64,000 nt of DNA from Eriocheir sinensis (GCF_024679095.1 NW_026110862.1:62001-126000); one strand, 5' to 3'; numbered from the stretch's first letter, positions 44,118-56,069 are shown. A program made the numbers and translations. The notes: generated from the letters alone by a model not told the origin.

Positions 44118-45289
44118 AGTAGCACCTCACTTGGCAGTAGGTAGGATAACACCTACCGAACGGGCGCAAGCCACTCCCGGTGAGGTATATATGGGAGGTG
44201 AGAAGGGAGCTGAAGCCCTCCAAAGACCCTTCCCATGTCCTCACTAACCGTTTCCCTATTGTCTCACCAACACCGGAGAGTAGTTCAGCATGCTTTCTAA
44301 AGACAGATCCTCTCTTTATCCACACCACACTACATTCACACAACATATACACCTTTTCCCAAAATTAAAATTTCAAAATGGTGCACCTACATCAAGCCTC
44401 GGAGTCCCAGCCTGAGGTTGGGACCACAAATTCCCCTAGGGATGACTCCCCTTCTGGTTGCCGACCCGAGAGGTGTCTTGATAACTCCTCGAACCTCTTT
44501 CTTCTCAATTTCTGCAACATTCGCGGTCTTCGCTCTAATTTTCATTCTGTTGAACATCATCTCCGCCTCTAAACCTCACCTTGTCTTCCTTTCCGAAACA
44601 CAGGTTTCTGAGGCTACTGACAGCAATCTCTACTCTGTTCCCTCCTACTATCTCTATCCTAAATTTCAATCCAAAGCTGGATGTTGCGCCTACGTGCGCA
44701 ACAACATCACTTGCTCCCGTGCCCACAACCTTGACTCTTCTGAATTTTCTACCATCTGGCTAAGACTTCATTGTCATTCTATTACTAAATACATCTGTGC
44801 TGTTTATCTCTCACCTAACTCTACCAACAATGTAAAATTCTTTGACTATTTGAATTCTAAAGTGGAGCACATCTTGACCCACTCTCCCTTCGCTGAAATC
44901 TCCATCCTAGGAGAATTCAATGTTCACCACCAGCTTTGGCTTTCATTTTCTCTCACTGACCATCCTGGTGAACAAGCCTACAACTCTTCTATCCTCAACG
45001 ACCTAGAGCAGTTGGTTCAGCACCCTACACATATTCCCGACCGTCTTGGAGACCGCCCAACATTCTAGACCTCTTCCTTACTTCAAACCCTTCTGCTTAT
45101 TCTGTCAAACTGTTCTCTCCGTTGGGCTCCTCCGATCACAATCTTATTTCTGCATCCTGTCCTATCGCTCCTGTACACCCTCTTCTTTCCTCGTTCTTTC
45201 TCTACTCCTCACGCTAGAAAGCCTTGGTTTAATCACACTTGTTGTCGTGCTGTCAATGATAGAGAGGCAGCTCACAAAAGGTACCAGAG
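44118..45289 (+). mobile_element. LINE family A copy 3, 5' part
   Basis: Full 5' UTR (44118-44377) and endonuclease region of the plus-strand copy, continued at 47111-49119 after a DNA transposon. The ORF opens at ATG 44378 (MVHLHQASESQPEVG). Besides the insertion, about 210 bp are missing near 45180 compared with copy 2 (the [14 protein letters not shown] region). Confidence 0.87.
44378..45289 (+). pseudogene. LINE A copy 3 AP-endonuclease
   Basis: Starts MVHLHQASESQPEVG and reads FLLNFCNIRGLRSNFHSVE in the first frame, then shifts near 44570. The second frame reads VFLSETQVSEATDSNLYS, CCAYVRNNITCSRAHN and [14 protein letters not shown] up to 45068. The GDFN catalytic block is GEFN here, an Asp-to-Glu change. 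A further shift near 45060 leads to SSDHNLIS in the third frame before the 210-bp deletion. Nicking activity is unlikely. Confidence 0.87.
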
Positions 45290-47110
45290 CCATAGACTTC
45301 ACAACTAGTTGACGGGAAATCTCTTCAGTCTTGGCGCGCTGGCTTCGCGTAAGGGGCCGATTGTTATGGCGACTTTCACTGCGACAACTCAAACACACTC
45401 TGCGTTCTTACTCCGAATTTAAGTGGAAACAGGACGAAATCTTCAAGTTTTAGTGCATACAAGCAGGCAGGAGTGTCTCTAGAGTGATTTGGTCGAGGAT
45501 TCAAGGTAACTTATATAAAATAGCACCATGTGTGCACTTTGAAAACGTTGTGTAAAAAATGGCAAATTTGCGTAACTTTAGGTTGAAATCTTTACGTAAA
45601 ATGAATGATAACTGTAGGATAGTGAAGTCCACAGTTTTACGTATTAGGAAACAAGAAATGTACGTTTAGTTAGTGCCTACATGGCAACTCAGCTCAGTTC
45701 CCGCGTCGCCTGCATTTGCTCAAGCTCGTCGGGTTCTTCCCCGGGGACGTGCAGGCCGACCTGGACCGGGCCAAGGCAGAGGAGAAGGAGGACGACGAGG
45801 TGATCTTGGCCCAGCTTGCCAGGGAGCTGGCCGATGACGACCAGCCGGACCGCCGACGGACGTGATGCTCCTCGCCGCCGGTCGGCAACTACGTTTGCTA
45901 CCTGGCCAGGAAGGTCCAGGCCAACTCCTCTGTGGCCGAGTGCTGCAAGCAGGACTTGCCCAGCAGGAGGAGATGAAGATTACCTGGCGAGCTCGAGAGG
46001 CGACCCCCTCTGTGTTGTTCGACGCCCTGGTGGAGCTGGTCGACAGGGGAGTGCTGGAGGGGGGTGGGCGGTCCTGGAAGCGTATCTCCTCCCAATGGCC
46101 CGTCCTTCCGGGATGTCGCTGGATGACCCTGATCCTGCAGGGAGGGAGGACAGAAGGCAGGTTGGGGTTCCTCTCCCTTCCTCTGCGCCACAGGGACCAG
46201 GTTCAAGGCACCTCCTGGGTTCTGGCTGGCCTCAGACCTCCATTGCAGGGGTACAGGTGCCAGGAGCTGGAGAGGCCGGGGCTGGTCTGTGCTTGCCATC
46301 TTGCCGCACATCAGCAGGTCCCTCTTCAACTGCTTCCGGGACTCCTTTCTCCAAGGAAGTGACCTCAGAAGCGAGGAAGAACAAGGCAAGCAGCCGACCG
46401 GCAGGAAGAGGGGCAGTATCGAGGAGGGCAGGAAGGAGACGGCGAGGAACAGGGACGATGTACAAGTCCAGGAGGGGCACAACCTGGCACAAGTCATAGG
46501 CCCAAAGGGCTAAAGTGTTCAGGGACGAGGCCCAGATAGCCAAGCAAGACGTGCTGCTCCAATAGTAATCAGATTCAACCAAAATAAGTTGTGATTGTAT
46601 ATAGAAAAATGAATATTTTGCTTTTGTTGATAAAATTAAGCAGTTTTCTGCATGCTTTCCTCAGTATTAAGTTTCTAATGTGAAGAATTAAGTGATGATT
46701 TATTAGATGTTAAAACTTACGTAAAAATTGCACTAAATAAAAAAAAATTAAGTAGCTATTTCGGGCTAAAACTTATAAGATATGCTAAATATTGCTATTG
46801 ATTCTGAAAATATAAGTGATTATCTCTGCATTTGGTAATGTTTGTCTGCATGCGTAAATCTGAGGATTTTTAGCTTTAAAGTTTAAATGTTATAAAAACA
46901 ATTAATAAGGATTTTATTAGGGAACGACTTTGAATTTTTTGATACCGCTGCTCATGGAGACTCATATATGCCTAAGGGAGGTGCTTGTTTTAGTTTCAGG
47001 TCGCTAGCTGCTTTGGTTTTGAAAATATTTAAATTTTAAATTTTTGAAAATCGGCCCCCTGCGAATCGGCCCCGCGCCCCGTTTCCCGTCAAGAGATTGT
47101 GAAGTCTATG
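45290..47110. mobile_element. TIR DNA transposon, 1.8 kb, possibly P-like
   Basis: Inserted in LINE A copy 3. The left end CATAGACTTCACAACTAGTT then GACGGGAAA, and the reverse complement of the right end CATAGACTTCACAATCTCTT then GACGGGAAA, form TIRs of about 30 bp. The subterminal motif GGGGCCGATT recurs near both ends. The LINE word CCAGAGC(C) is present on both sides (45283-45290 and 47111-47118), a 7-8 bp target duplication. CA...TG termini and an ~8-bp duplication fit P or hAT elements. A weak resemblance of internal coding sequence to P/THAP9-type transposases tips me towards P. Confidence 0.7.
45700..46085 (+). pseudogene. Possible P-like transposase C-terminal remnant
   Basis: Across two frames the plus strand encodes GNYVCYLARKVQANSSVAEC and then PSVLFDALVELVDRGVLE. 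These faintly match the GYxARK...C and DRGGL blocks near the C-terminus of P/THAP9-type transposases. Upstream is an acidic stretch (RAKAEEKEDDEVILAQLARE). Stops and shifts interrupt it. The right part of the element is GC-rich up to about 46500 and AT-rich beyond. Assignment is tentative; no N-terminal THAP finger or DDE core was found. Confidence 0.35.
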
Positions 47111-49119
47111 CCAGAGCCTTCAAACTAATGCTAATTATGAACTTTACATTTCTGCCCGAAATCGTGCCAGATCTTGTCTCCGACTAACCAAAAATTCTTT
47201 CATTAATAGAAAATGCCAAAACCTTGCTTTCTCTAACTCTTCCCGTGACTTCTGGCATCTAGCCAAAAACATCTCGTCCAACTTCACTTCTTCATCTTTC
47301 CCTCCACTCCTCAGTCCTGACGGCAACACAGCCGTCTCATCTATCTCTAAGGCTGAACTCTTCTCTCAAACTTTCTCTAAAAACTCCACTCTGGACGATT
47401 CTGGGCATATTCCTCCTACTCATCCCCCCTCTGACTCCTTTATGCCTGTTATAAAGATTCTTCAAAATGATGTTTTCTATGCCCTCTCTGGCCTCAATCC
47501 TCAGAAGGCTTATGGGCCTGATGGAGTGCCTCCTATTGTCCTTAAAAACTGTGCCTCCGTGATGTCACCCTGCCTGGTCAAACTCTTTCGCCTCTGCCTG
47601 TCAACATCTACCTTTCCTTCTTGCTGGAAGTATGCCTTCATACAGCCTGTGCCTAAGAAGGGTGACCGCTCCAATCCCTCAAACTACCGTCCTATAGCTT
47701 TACTTTCTTGTCTATCTAAAGCTTTTGAATCAATCCTTAACCGGAAGATTCAAAAGAACCTTTCCACTTCTGACCTTCTATCTGATCGCCAGTATGGGCT
47801 CCGCAAGGGGCGTTCTACTGGTGATCTCCTAGCCTTCTTAACTGACTCTTGGTCATCCTATCTTAGCCGTTTCGGTGAAACCTTTGCTATTGCGCTGGAC
47901 ATATCAAAAGTTTTTGATAAGGTCTGGCACAAATCTTTGCTTTCCAAACTACCCTCCTACGGTTTCTATCCTTCTCTCTGTACCTTTATCTCCAGTTTCC
48001 TTTCTGACCGTTCTATTTCTGCCGTGGTAGACGGTCACTGTTCTTTCCCTAAATCTATTAACAGTGGTTTCCCACAGGGTTCTGTCCTATCTCCCACTCT
48101 TTTTCTGTTGTTCATTGATGATCTTCTTTCCAAAACGAACTGTCCTATCCATTCCTACGCCGATGATTCCACTCTGCATTACTCAACTTCTTTTAATAGA
48201 AGACCCACCCTACAGGAACTTAACGACTCAAGGCTGGAGGCTGCAGAACGCTTAGCCTTAGACCTTACTATTATTTCCGATGGGGGCAAGAAGAACCTGG
48301 TGTCCTTCAACGCCTCAAAAACACAGCTTCTCCACCTATCCACTCGACACAATCTTCCAAACACCTATCCCCTATTCTTTGACAACACCCAGCTATCACC
48401 TTCCTCAACACTAAACATCCTCGGTCTATCCTTAACTCAAAATCTCAACTGGAAACTGCATATCTCATCTCTTACTAAATCAGTTTCCTAGAGGCTGGGC
48501 GTTCTGTACCGTCTCCGCCAGTTCTTCTCCCCTGCACAGTTGCTGTCCATATACAGGGGCCTTGTCCGCCCTCGTATGGAGTATGCATCTCACGTGTGGG
48601 AGGGCTCCACTCACACAGCTCTTCTGGACAGAGTGGAGGCTAAGGCTCTTCGTCTCATCAGCTCTCCTCCTCATACTGATAGTCTTCTACCTCTTAAATT
48701 CCGCCGCAATGTTGCCTCTCTTTCTATCTTCTATCGATATTTCCACGCTGACTGCTCTTCTGAACTTGCTAACTGCATGCCTCCCCCCCTCCCGCGGCCC
48801 CGCTGCACTCGACTTTCTACTCATGCTCATCCCTATACTGTCCAAACCCCTTATGCAAGAGTTAACCAGCATCTTCACTCTTTCATCCCTCAAGCTGGTA
48901 AACTCTGGAACAATCTTCCCTCATCTGTATTTCCTCCTGCCTACGACTTGAACTCTTTCAAGAGGAGGGTATCAGGACACCTCTCCTCCCGTATTTGATC
49001 TTCCTTTCGGCCACCTCTTTTGTTTCTTTTTTAGGAGCAGCGAGTAGCGGGCTTTTTTTTTCATTGTTGTTTTCTTTTTTTGTGTGCCCTTGAGCTGCCT
49101 CCTTTGTTGTAAAAAAAAT
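47111..49119 (+). mobile_element. LINE family A copy 3, 3' part
   Basis: Resumes the LINE interrupted at 45290. It includes the complete RT and the 3' UTR, ending TGAGCTGCCTCC, TTGTTGTAAAA and a short A-rich tail at about 49119. Together with the 5' part this gives the best picture of the family: about 3.2 kb with a single EN-RT reading frame. Confidence 0.9.
47130..48998 (+). pseudogene. LINE A copy 3 reverse transcriptase
   Basis: The most complete family A RT. 47442-48491 is open for 349 codons: SGLNPQKAYGPDGVPPIVLK, RSNPSNYRPIALLSCLSKAF, RQYGLRKGRSTGDLL, LDISKVFDKVWHKSLL (palm Asp), SGFPQGSVLSPTLFL, IHSYADDSTLHYST (catalytic YADD) and LNILGLSLTQNLNWKLH. A TAG at 48489-48491 stops it. The C-terminal domain continues in another frame at 48540-48998 (MLSIYRGLVRPRMEYASHVW ... 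GKLWNNLPSSVFPPAYDL). In PQG the preceding residue is Phe (GFPQGS) and no palm residue is lost. It is inactive because of the stop and shift, but close to the ancestral form. Confidence 0.9.
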
Positions 49120-49207
49120 TAAAAATTAGACTTGATAGATCTGTAACTCTTTAATTTAACCTTATTTTGGCGTAGCTGTAATATGGCTTTACTCTTTTTT
49201 TCTCCGG

Positions 49208-49740
49208 GAATTAGCGAGCTTGATTTTTAGAAATCAAGATAGACTACGTCCAATGACTTGGTTACGTCATAAACTGAGAAGAGGTCGTTATAAATGGTCA
49301 ATAGGTTTGATAGGCAGGATCTTTTGTTGCGGATGCCATGTTGTGAATCCCCAATTAATGAGTGGCTTTCGAGGTAACTCACAATTTTGTCTCTAATTAT
49401 GCTCTCACGTATCTTACCTACAATTGAAGTTAGACTAATGGGTCGGTAGCTACCTGGTATTTTTTTGACACCTTTCTTAAAAATCGGTGTCACGTTAGCC
49501 TTTTTCCAATCCGAGGGGACGATGCCTTGTCGCAAGGACATATTGAATACGGTTGTGAGGGAGGAGAGTATTTCGCTGTTTGTTTCTTTAAGCAGTATAG
49601 GATATACTTTATCGGGTCCGGGACTTTTATTTGTTTTAAGTGAATGGAGAGCTTTAAGGACTTCATCAGTTGTTATTTCAAAATTAGGCACCGAAACCAA
49701 ACGTAACCTCCCTCCTTCTTCGTTCTTTTGACCCACTAAG
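49208..49740 (-). pseudogene. CR1-type LINE RT fragment
   Basis: Encodes PNFEITTDEVLKALHSLKTN, KSPGPDKVYPILLKE, KKANVTPIFKKGVKK, GSYRPISLTSIVGKI, then ESHSLIGDSQHGIRNKRSCL and SLDVVYLDF. It is closely related to the copy at 62317-64000 and covers the same N-terminal RT part. It ends abruptly on both sides without catalytic FADD. The frame is open except at its ends. Confidence 0.87.
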
Positions 49741-50525
49741 TAAGGCCCTTCACTCGGTCAGCACGTCAGAATCACCAGAGAGCATTCTTGACCTCACTCT
49801 GCGCTCGAATCTAATACCCGAGGCACCGTTATGTTTTTGTCTACTCGGCCGTCTCTCAAGCACGAGGATGAGGTCACTTTGGTGCGTCATCTCCGTTAGT
49901 GGTGGTTGTTGCCTTGAAGAATGTTCTCGCTAACGTGTTCGGCATCAACAACAGCACTGTGGACACAACGGCTCCCCAGAACTCGGAGCGTCCTAAGGCT
50001 CCTTTCTTCTCCTGGTCTCCCTCCCGTGGGCTAGACTCTCTACAACCCTCTGACTCACTATTACCAGGCATGATTGACGCCTCTGTGAAATTCGTCATAA
50101 TAGTTTCCCGGGAGTTTTGGCGCTACTTTCTTCACTTTATGGAAATTTTTTTATGCCCATACTGTATCGCATCTTTACGTCCTCCAAACTACCACGCGGA
50201 TGTATATTTTCTCCCGCATCCTCCTCCGCTCTGAGTCTCTCGCCAGCATCCAGAAGTTTGGCGAAGAAGCAGCAGCAGTCTCATGACGCTACTTGCCCGT
50301 CTACTACACAAGCCTTAAGGCCACTCGGTTCTTTCGGCCCCAGAGACAAGCTCCGTCATCCGGCCAAAACTTAAGTGAGCCTGTGGAGGAAACCAAGGCA
50401 AGATCAGGAGGAGAGAGGAACAAAAAACCTAAATGAGAATGGAAATCTTATCGAAATCTTTGTGGCTGTGAACTCGAAACATGTCAGAGGTTCAGTACAC
50501 AAGCGAAAGGACGAGGAATATATAC
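49741..50525 (+). other. Coding-like stretch, not recognised
   Basis: Codon-like composition in shifting plus-strand frames, for example FGINNSTVDTTAPQNSERPK near 49940 and a region encoding FSRILLRSESLASIQKFGEE near 50210, later RFFRPQRQAPSSGQNLSEP. Stops break each frame. It could be the gag-like part of an unrecognised retroelement. No motif supports a name. Confidence 0.3.
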
Positions 50526-50529
50526 GAGA

Positions 50530-50602
50530 CTCTTTTTTATATAGTAAAGGAAGCAGCTCCAGGGCAAAAAAAAATAATAATGCGGAAAAAGAGCCCTCTG
50601 TC
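50530..50602 (-). mobile_element. LINE family A 3'-tail fragment
   Basis: On the minus strand GGGCTCTTTTTCCGC, a T-rich block, CCCTGGAGCTGCTTCCTTTA and TATAAAA follow the order of the LINE A 3' end (GGGCTTTT..., CCTTGAGCTGCCTCCTTTGT). About 70 bp only. Confidence 0.5.
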
Positions 50603-50612
50603 CAATGATATT

Positions 50613-50742
<130 letters not shown>

Positions 50743-51025
50743 TGCTTCGCTAAACATAACAGTACCCGCTCCACTCCTCTCACAAAGCACCAATGAAGCC
50801 GGGAACACACGCATGAAAAATCCACTAAATCTTATTATGTGATATTAATGCATTCCCTTAGATGTCGAGGAGGTATTTTCCTGACGCCGTAACGTGCATT
50901 TTTAAGACGAGAGACGAGCTGATGGGATTAATAAGAATAATAATGATGATAATGATATGATGAAATAACTGTAGCACTTTCTTATTCTTTTTTTACTTTT
51001 ATCATCTTCCACTGCTTGTCATTTC

Positions 51026-51395
51026 CTCTCCTCCTCCTCCTCCTCCTCCTCCTCTTCCCTCTCCTTCTCCTCCTCTCCTTTCACACACTTCCTCGCACAT
51101 AATGATGATGATGATAATGAGAGAACAGACAAGTAGTTGCACTTTCCTCTTATTCATTTCCATTATCATCTTCCTCTGCATCACTCACTCTCCTCCTCCT
51201 CCTCCTCCTCCTCCTTCTCCTCCACCTCTCTGTTATTCACTCTCTACCATCTTTCTCTATACATCACTCTCTCCTCCTTCTCCTCCTCCTCCTCCTCCTC
51301 CTCCTCCTCCTCCTCTCCCTCCTCCTTCTCCTCCTCCACCTCTCCCTCCTCCTCCTCCTCCTCCTCTCCCTCCTCCTCCTGTCCCTGTCGCCCCT
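51026..51395. repeat. (CTC)n-rich arrays
   Basis: CTC tracts at about 51030-51085, 51189-51228 and 51268-51392. Copy B has matching tracts near 58253-58312, 58414-58455 and 58501-58622 with different lengths. Confidence 0.92.
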
Positions 51396-51593
51396 CGCAC
51401 CTCATCCGTCAGCTTCCCTTCCTTTCCTCGTTCACACAGCCGCAAAACACGCTCCCGTTGTCTTCATTGCTCCGCTAAAGGTGTCACACCTAATGAGGCG
51501 AGCGGTAATTGGCTTGGGGTGAAGTATATACGTAAAGGAGCTTCTGTGCATGACGGGAAACTTGAGTAATTACGGTTTTATAATTACGTGCGC

Positions 51594-51595
<2 letters not shown>

Positions 51596-51664
<69 letters not shown>

Positions 51665-51715
51665 AGAGAATGAGAGAGAATGAGAATGAGAATGAGAATG
51701 AGAATGAGAATCTAA
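51596..51715. repeat. (AG)n followed by (GAATGA)n-like microsatellite
   Basis: (AG)n 51596-51659, then GAATGAGAGA and GAATGA-type repeats. At the equivalent site of copy B (about 59180-59217) the array is (GTGA)n. Confidence 0.95.
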
Positions 51716-53695
51716 TGCACAAGGTTGCTGGAGGGGAGACTGTTAATTTAAGGTAACGTTTTATTATCAAGGGTCCAGTTATCTGTCTCGGTCTTAGTCG
51801 TTGCTTCATATGGTATCTGGATCTGGATAATAATGCGCAGGGCACCTGTATAGGTGCATAACACGAATATTTGTTGGCTGTTGAGGGGCCGGGGTAGCCG
51901 AGTGTGCAGGGGAGGGAAGTGAATCAAGTGTAATTGTTAGTATTGGTGTGTTGTGGTGACAAGTGAGTATGTATTTGTTTTTTGAATGAATATTGTACCG
52001 CAGTCTAAAATCTGTTGAGGGAGGCTGTTCCAGTCACGTATGGTGCGTGGAAGGTATGAGTGCTTGTATGCGTCAGTGTTAGTGTGATATGTTTGGTATT
52101 TATGGATGTGTGTGTTACAAGTACGTTGACTGTTTGCCTTGTGTAGGTATGTTTGTGCGTCAATGTCAATGGGAGTGTTTGTGATCGTGTACATAAGTGT
52201 AAGTATGTGTGCTTGTCTGCGTAAGTGAAGAGGTTCCATGTTTATCTGTTGTTTGATCCGTGTTTTGATGCCAGGCGTTCGAGTGTAATTGTTTGTAATG
52301 AACCTTGCCGCCTTGGTGTTGATTTGTTCTAACCTATCAATGTTTCTGTGTGTGAGAGGATCCACACCGTGGAGCAGTATTCAGTGTTGGTCTCACAAGT
52401 GCGTCATAAGCTATGTGTTTAATGTCAGGTGTGCAGCTAAGTATATTCCTCCTCAGGAGCCCCAGTGTTCTGTTGGCTGTGGCACTGATATGGTCTTTGT
52501 GGGTGTTGAATTTCAAGTTAGTTGAGAGATGGATACCAAGGTACTTGTGTGTGTGAACTGATTCCAAATCTGAATTGTGGAGAGTGTAAGTGTGATGGAT
52601 GGGGTTTTGCGCTCTGGTGAATCTTAATAGTTTGCATTCGTCTGGTCGGAAGTGCATCTGCCAGGTGCCCTCCCACCGCTCGAGGGCGTCCAAGTCGTTT
52701 TGTAGTAGTCTGCAGTCGTCAGTAGTCTTTACAGCTCTAAACAGTAAACTATTGTCGGCAAAGTTTGGTGGAAGAGTTAGGCATTGACAGTGAAAGATCG
52801 TTAATGTACAGGAGGAAAAGAAAGGGGCCTAGAACGGTGCCTTGTGGGACATCTGAAGAAACAGGGACAGTGTCAGATGAAGATCCGTCAAAAAGGACAC
52901 GTTGAGTCCTGTTAGTAAGAAATGCAGTGATCCAGTGGAGAATAGGTCCTGATATACCGTAGTATTTTAATTTTAATGTCAGTCTTTTGTGCGGGACTTT
53001 GTCGAAGGCCTTGGCAAAATCTAAAACAATAGTGTCAACTTGCTTAATGTCATGTCAGTCAAGTAGCCTTGTAATGTCGTTATTTGTAGTAATGAGTTGC
53101 GATTCACATGAGCGTTTAGGTCGAATGCCGTGTTGTGAGTCAGTAAGGATGTTGTTTGCGTCAAAGTGATTCATTATGTGTTTGTGTATTATGTGTTCGA
53201 AAATTTTACATGTAATCGATGTTAGTGAGATGGGGCGATAATTGGCAGGGTCAGTCCGGTCACCTGTCTTAAATAAAGGATTAATGTTTGCCAAAAGCCA
53301 GTCAGAGGGTAATGAGGTGGATGATAGTGATTGGGTGAATATGGCCTGAGGGATGGGGGCAAGGATGAGGGCAAAGGACTTAAGGATGAAGGCGGGAATG
53401 TTGTCGGGCCGTGTGGATTTAGTTGTGTCGAGTCCTTCCTGGAATTTCTGTATTCCGTTAGTCGTGATGTCAAGGGGGGCTATAGGGGGAAGGGGCTGTG
53501 TGATATGTTTGGTGTCAGGTTGTGTTCTTGTGTGTACACCGATTGGAGCTGTGTGTTGAGTATTTGGGCTTTGTGATGTGGGCTGGTTACTAATGTGTTA
53601 GTGTTTTTAAGTGATGTAATCGTGTTAGTGTTTTGTTTGCGCCTCTTAAAAATAAAGTTTTTTCTTTTTTTTCTTACCTTCTCCGCGAGGTAGGT
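51716..53695 (-). pseudogene. LINE family D, copy A
   Basis: Minus-strand LINE RT in several frames. From the N-terminus: KNFIFKRRKQNTNTI and the linker (53749-53480), then a KSTGPDNIPAFILK-type block (53473-53300), then NINPLFKTGDRTDPANYRPI and SQHGIRPKRSCESQL (53294-53055), then the palm region with a PQGTVLGPF-type block (about 52990-52780). Next come ALERWEGTWQMHFRPDECKL and SVHTHKYLGIHLSTN (52693-52337), and the C-terminus INTKAARFITNNYTRT ... TIRDWNSLPQQIL to 51937. The catalytic block reads FADN, not FADD. The 3' UTR runs to about 51716. It resembles CR1/L2-group RTs. The endonuclease is not present. Confidence 0.85.
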
Positions 53696-53990
53696 TGCTA
53701 GGTTACGAGCGATCAGTGTCAAATCTCGCCTCATTAACATAGCAGCCATTCACTCAACTAGACATTCAGACAACAGAACACATAACAAACACATTTTCTA
53801 GCATTTACTCATGTTATTTGTTACCCTTTCTTATATACTGGTTACGAGTGGGCAGTTTCAAATCCCACCTCATCATATATATCATATCACCCATTCAAAC
53901 TACACACTAACTAGACTTGGACACCCAGAAACACATGATAAACACGTTTTTATACCATTCATTACCTTTTATTAAGTTACCCTTTCAAAT
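53696..53990. repeat. Tandem pair of a ~140-bp unit
   Basis: Two related units (about 53696-53836 and 53837-53990). Each begins GGTTACGAG, followed by CAGT(T/G)TCAAATC(C/T)C and CCTCAT, and contains an AACTAGAC block, an AACACAT(A/G)A block and TACCCTTTC. One unit of the same kind is present at 28846. The GTTTCAAATCC piece resembles a Pol III B box but no A box was found. Confidence 0.65.
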
Positions 53991-54200
53991 TTACAGTGAA
54001 TAGTGTGGAAAAGAAAACCTGGAAACAGTGCGAACAGAATATGTTGCCAGTTACCGCCAGCGAAGGTGACTCGTCATTTCCTACGCCCCCTGGATAATGG
54101 TGAGTACTACTTGCTTGTGTTTGTAGCTTGTTCTTGTGGTTATTTCATGTTTTTTGTGTTTTTTTGAGAGTATGGGGTCTCGGTTGGTTAGGTGAATAAT
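53985..54200 (+). promoter_or_regulatory. Conserved exon-1-like unit ending ATG|GTGAGT
   Basis: TTTACAGTGAATAGTGTGG, GAAACAGTGCGAACAG, GCCAGCGAAGGTGAC and GGATAATGGTGAGTAC follow in order here, at 61510-61630 and, more diverged, at 28995-29110. The start codon is joined to a consensus splice donor. This could be the first exon and promoter of a gene or a mobile unit carrying one; transcription is not shown by the sequence. Confidence 0.35.
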
Positions 54201-54210
54201 GATGTGTCAC

Positions 54211-54330
<120 letters not shown>

Positions 54331-54554
54331 AGTTTTTTTTTACTGGGCAGACTCCTTACGCTCTTATGTTCTTACGTTCCAGGCGTCATTAGTATGTCTT
54401 CCACCTACCTGTCTGTCTATCTGTCTGTCCACTAATCTGTGGTGCTTACCTCTCTATACATTACACCTTGCTTTATGTTGTTCTTGTATACGTTTCTAGC
54501 TTTAAAATAAGGCTTTCATGTTATCGTATCTATGATGCAGATTCACATGTAATA

Positions 54555-54556
<2 letters not shown>

Positions 54557-54630
<74 letters not shown>
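54557..54630. repeat. (GA)n microsatellite at the right edge of copy A
   Basis: About 37 GA repeats; the duplicated sequence ends here. Confidence 0.98.
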
Positions 54631-54633
<3 letters not shown>

Positions 54634-54669
54634 GTTCCCTGCTCATTATTTTCGACCTCTGGGTACTGC

Positions 54670-54835
54670 CGGGACCTCACACACCGCAGTATCGACAAAA
54701 ATACCAGTATTGCCGATACCGGTTTCCTGAAATAATACGGGTACGCCTCTTCCCGGTATAAGTCATGGCACCGGTAATACCGGTATTTCCTCAAAATATC
54801 GGTAATACCGGTGACGGTATTTACTTTTGAAATGG
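54670..54835. repeat. Palindromic ACCGGTAT-motif cluster
   Basis: Repeated CGGTAATACCGGTAT-type motifs in both orientations (near 54708-54725, 54770-54790, 54800-54825). Such clusters sit near the ends of some hAT elements. No terminal repeats were identified. Confidence 0.45.
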
Positions 54836-55019
54836 ATTTTTTTCCCCTGCCTATACTCGTACAATATGTAACTAAAATCGCACAAGGTAGTTTTAGGAGA
54901 CTTCTAGCTTTTATTATTTTTTTGCATGAATATAATTTTTAACATAATGAAGATATAATAAAAATTCAAATATCCCTAAACATTTATTTTGGGGTATGTG
55001 TGTAATAATGATAACAATG

Positions 55020-55073
<54 letters not shown>

Positions 55074-55235
55074 GGTTTAACTAGAAAAGTTCATCATAGT
55101 AATAGAAATACTAATGTTTATGAAAATAAAAGTAGTAAATAACAAGTGTTAATAGCACAAAAACTGTACTAGATGATCGGCGTCACATGACCCTCCAACG
55201 CAACTAGGGGTCTAAAATGGAAAATGCTGAAAAGT
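54836..55235. other. AT-rich spacer with (AAT)n
   Basis: (AAT)n array about 55018-55071 in AT-rich DNA. No gene. Confidence 0.7.
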
Positions 55236-55350
55236 AAAGATGGCGCCGCTGTAAATACTTGCCTGGACCACAACGGGCTGGGGCAGCCCATTAGGCCCTA
55301 CTATGAAGACCTACCGGCGCCACAGGCCAAGACGTAAAAAAAAAAAAAGC
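55236..55350 (+). mobile_element. Candidate SINE or short retroposon
   Basis: Starts near AAAGATGGCGCCGCTGTAAA, contains CAACGGGCTGGGGCAGCCC and ACCTACCGGCGCCACAGGCC, and ends in a 13-A run at 55337-55349. The A-tail and GC-rich body contrast with the AT-rich surroundings. No target duplication identified. Confidence 0.4.
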
Positions 55351-55979
<629 letters not shown>

Positions 55980-56069
55980 AGCCTATCAAAGCTCCTCTTA
56001 CCATGAAACTACCTCATAGGCGTAGAGAGGAGAGGTATGTGGTGGAATATACCCGAAATAATTAGCATG

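Noticed and set aside
45816..46513. Several GC-rich frames of 75-225 codons on both strands within the TIR element
   Set aside because: Mutually overlapping; only short pieces resemble a transposase, so they are not listed as separate genes.
51102..51569. Pro-rich and Ser-rich frames in CTC arrays (also 58327-58797)
   Set aside because: Trinucleotide-array translation; lengths differ between paralogous copies.
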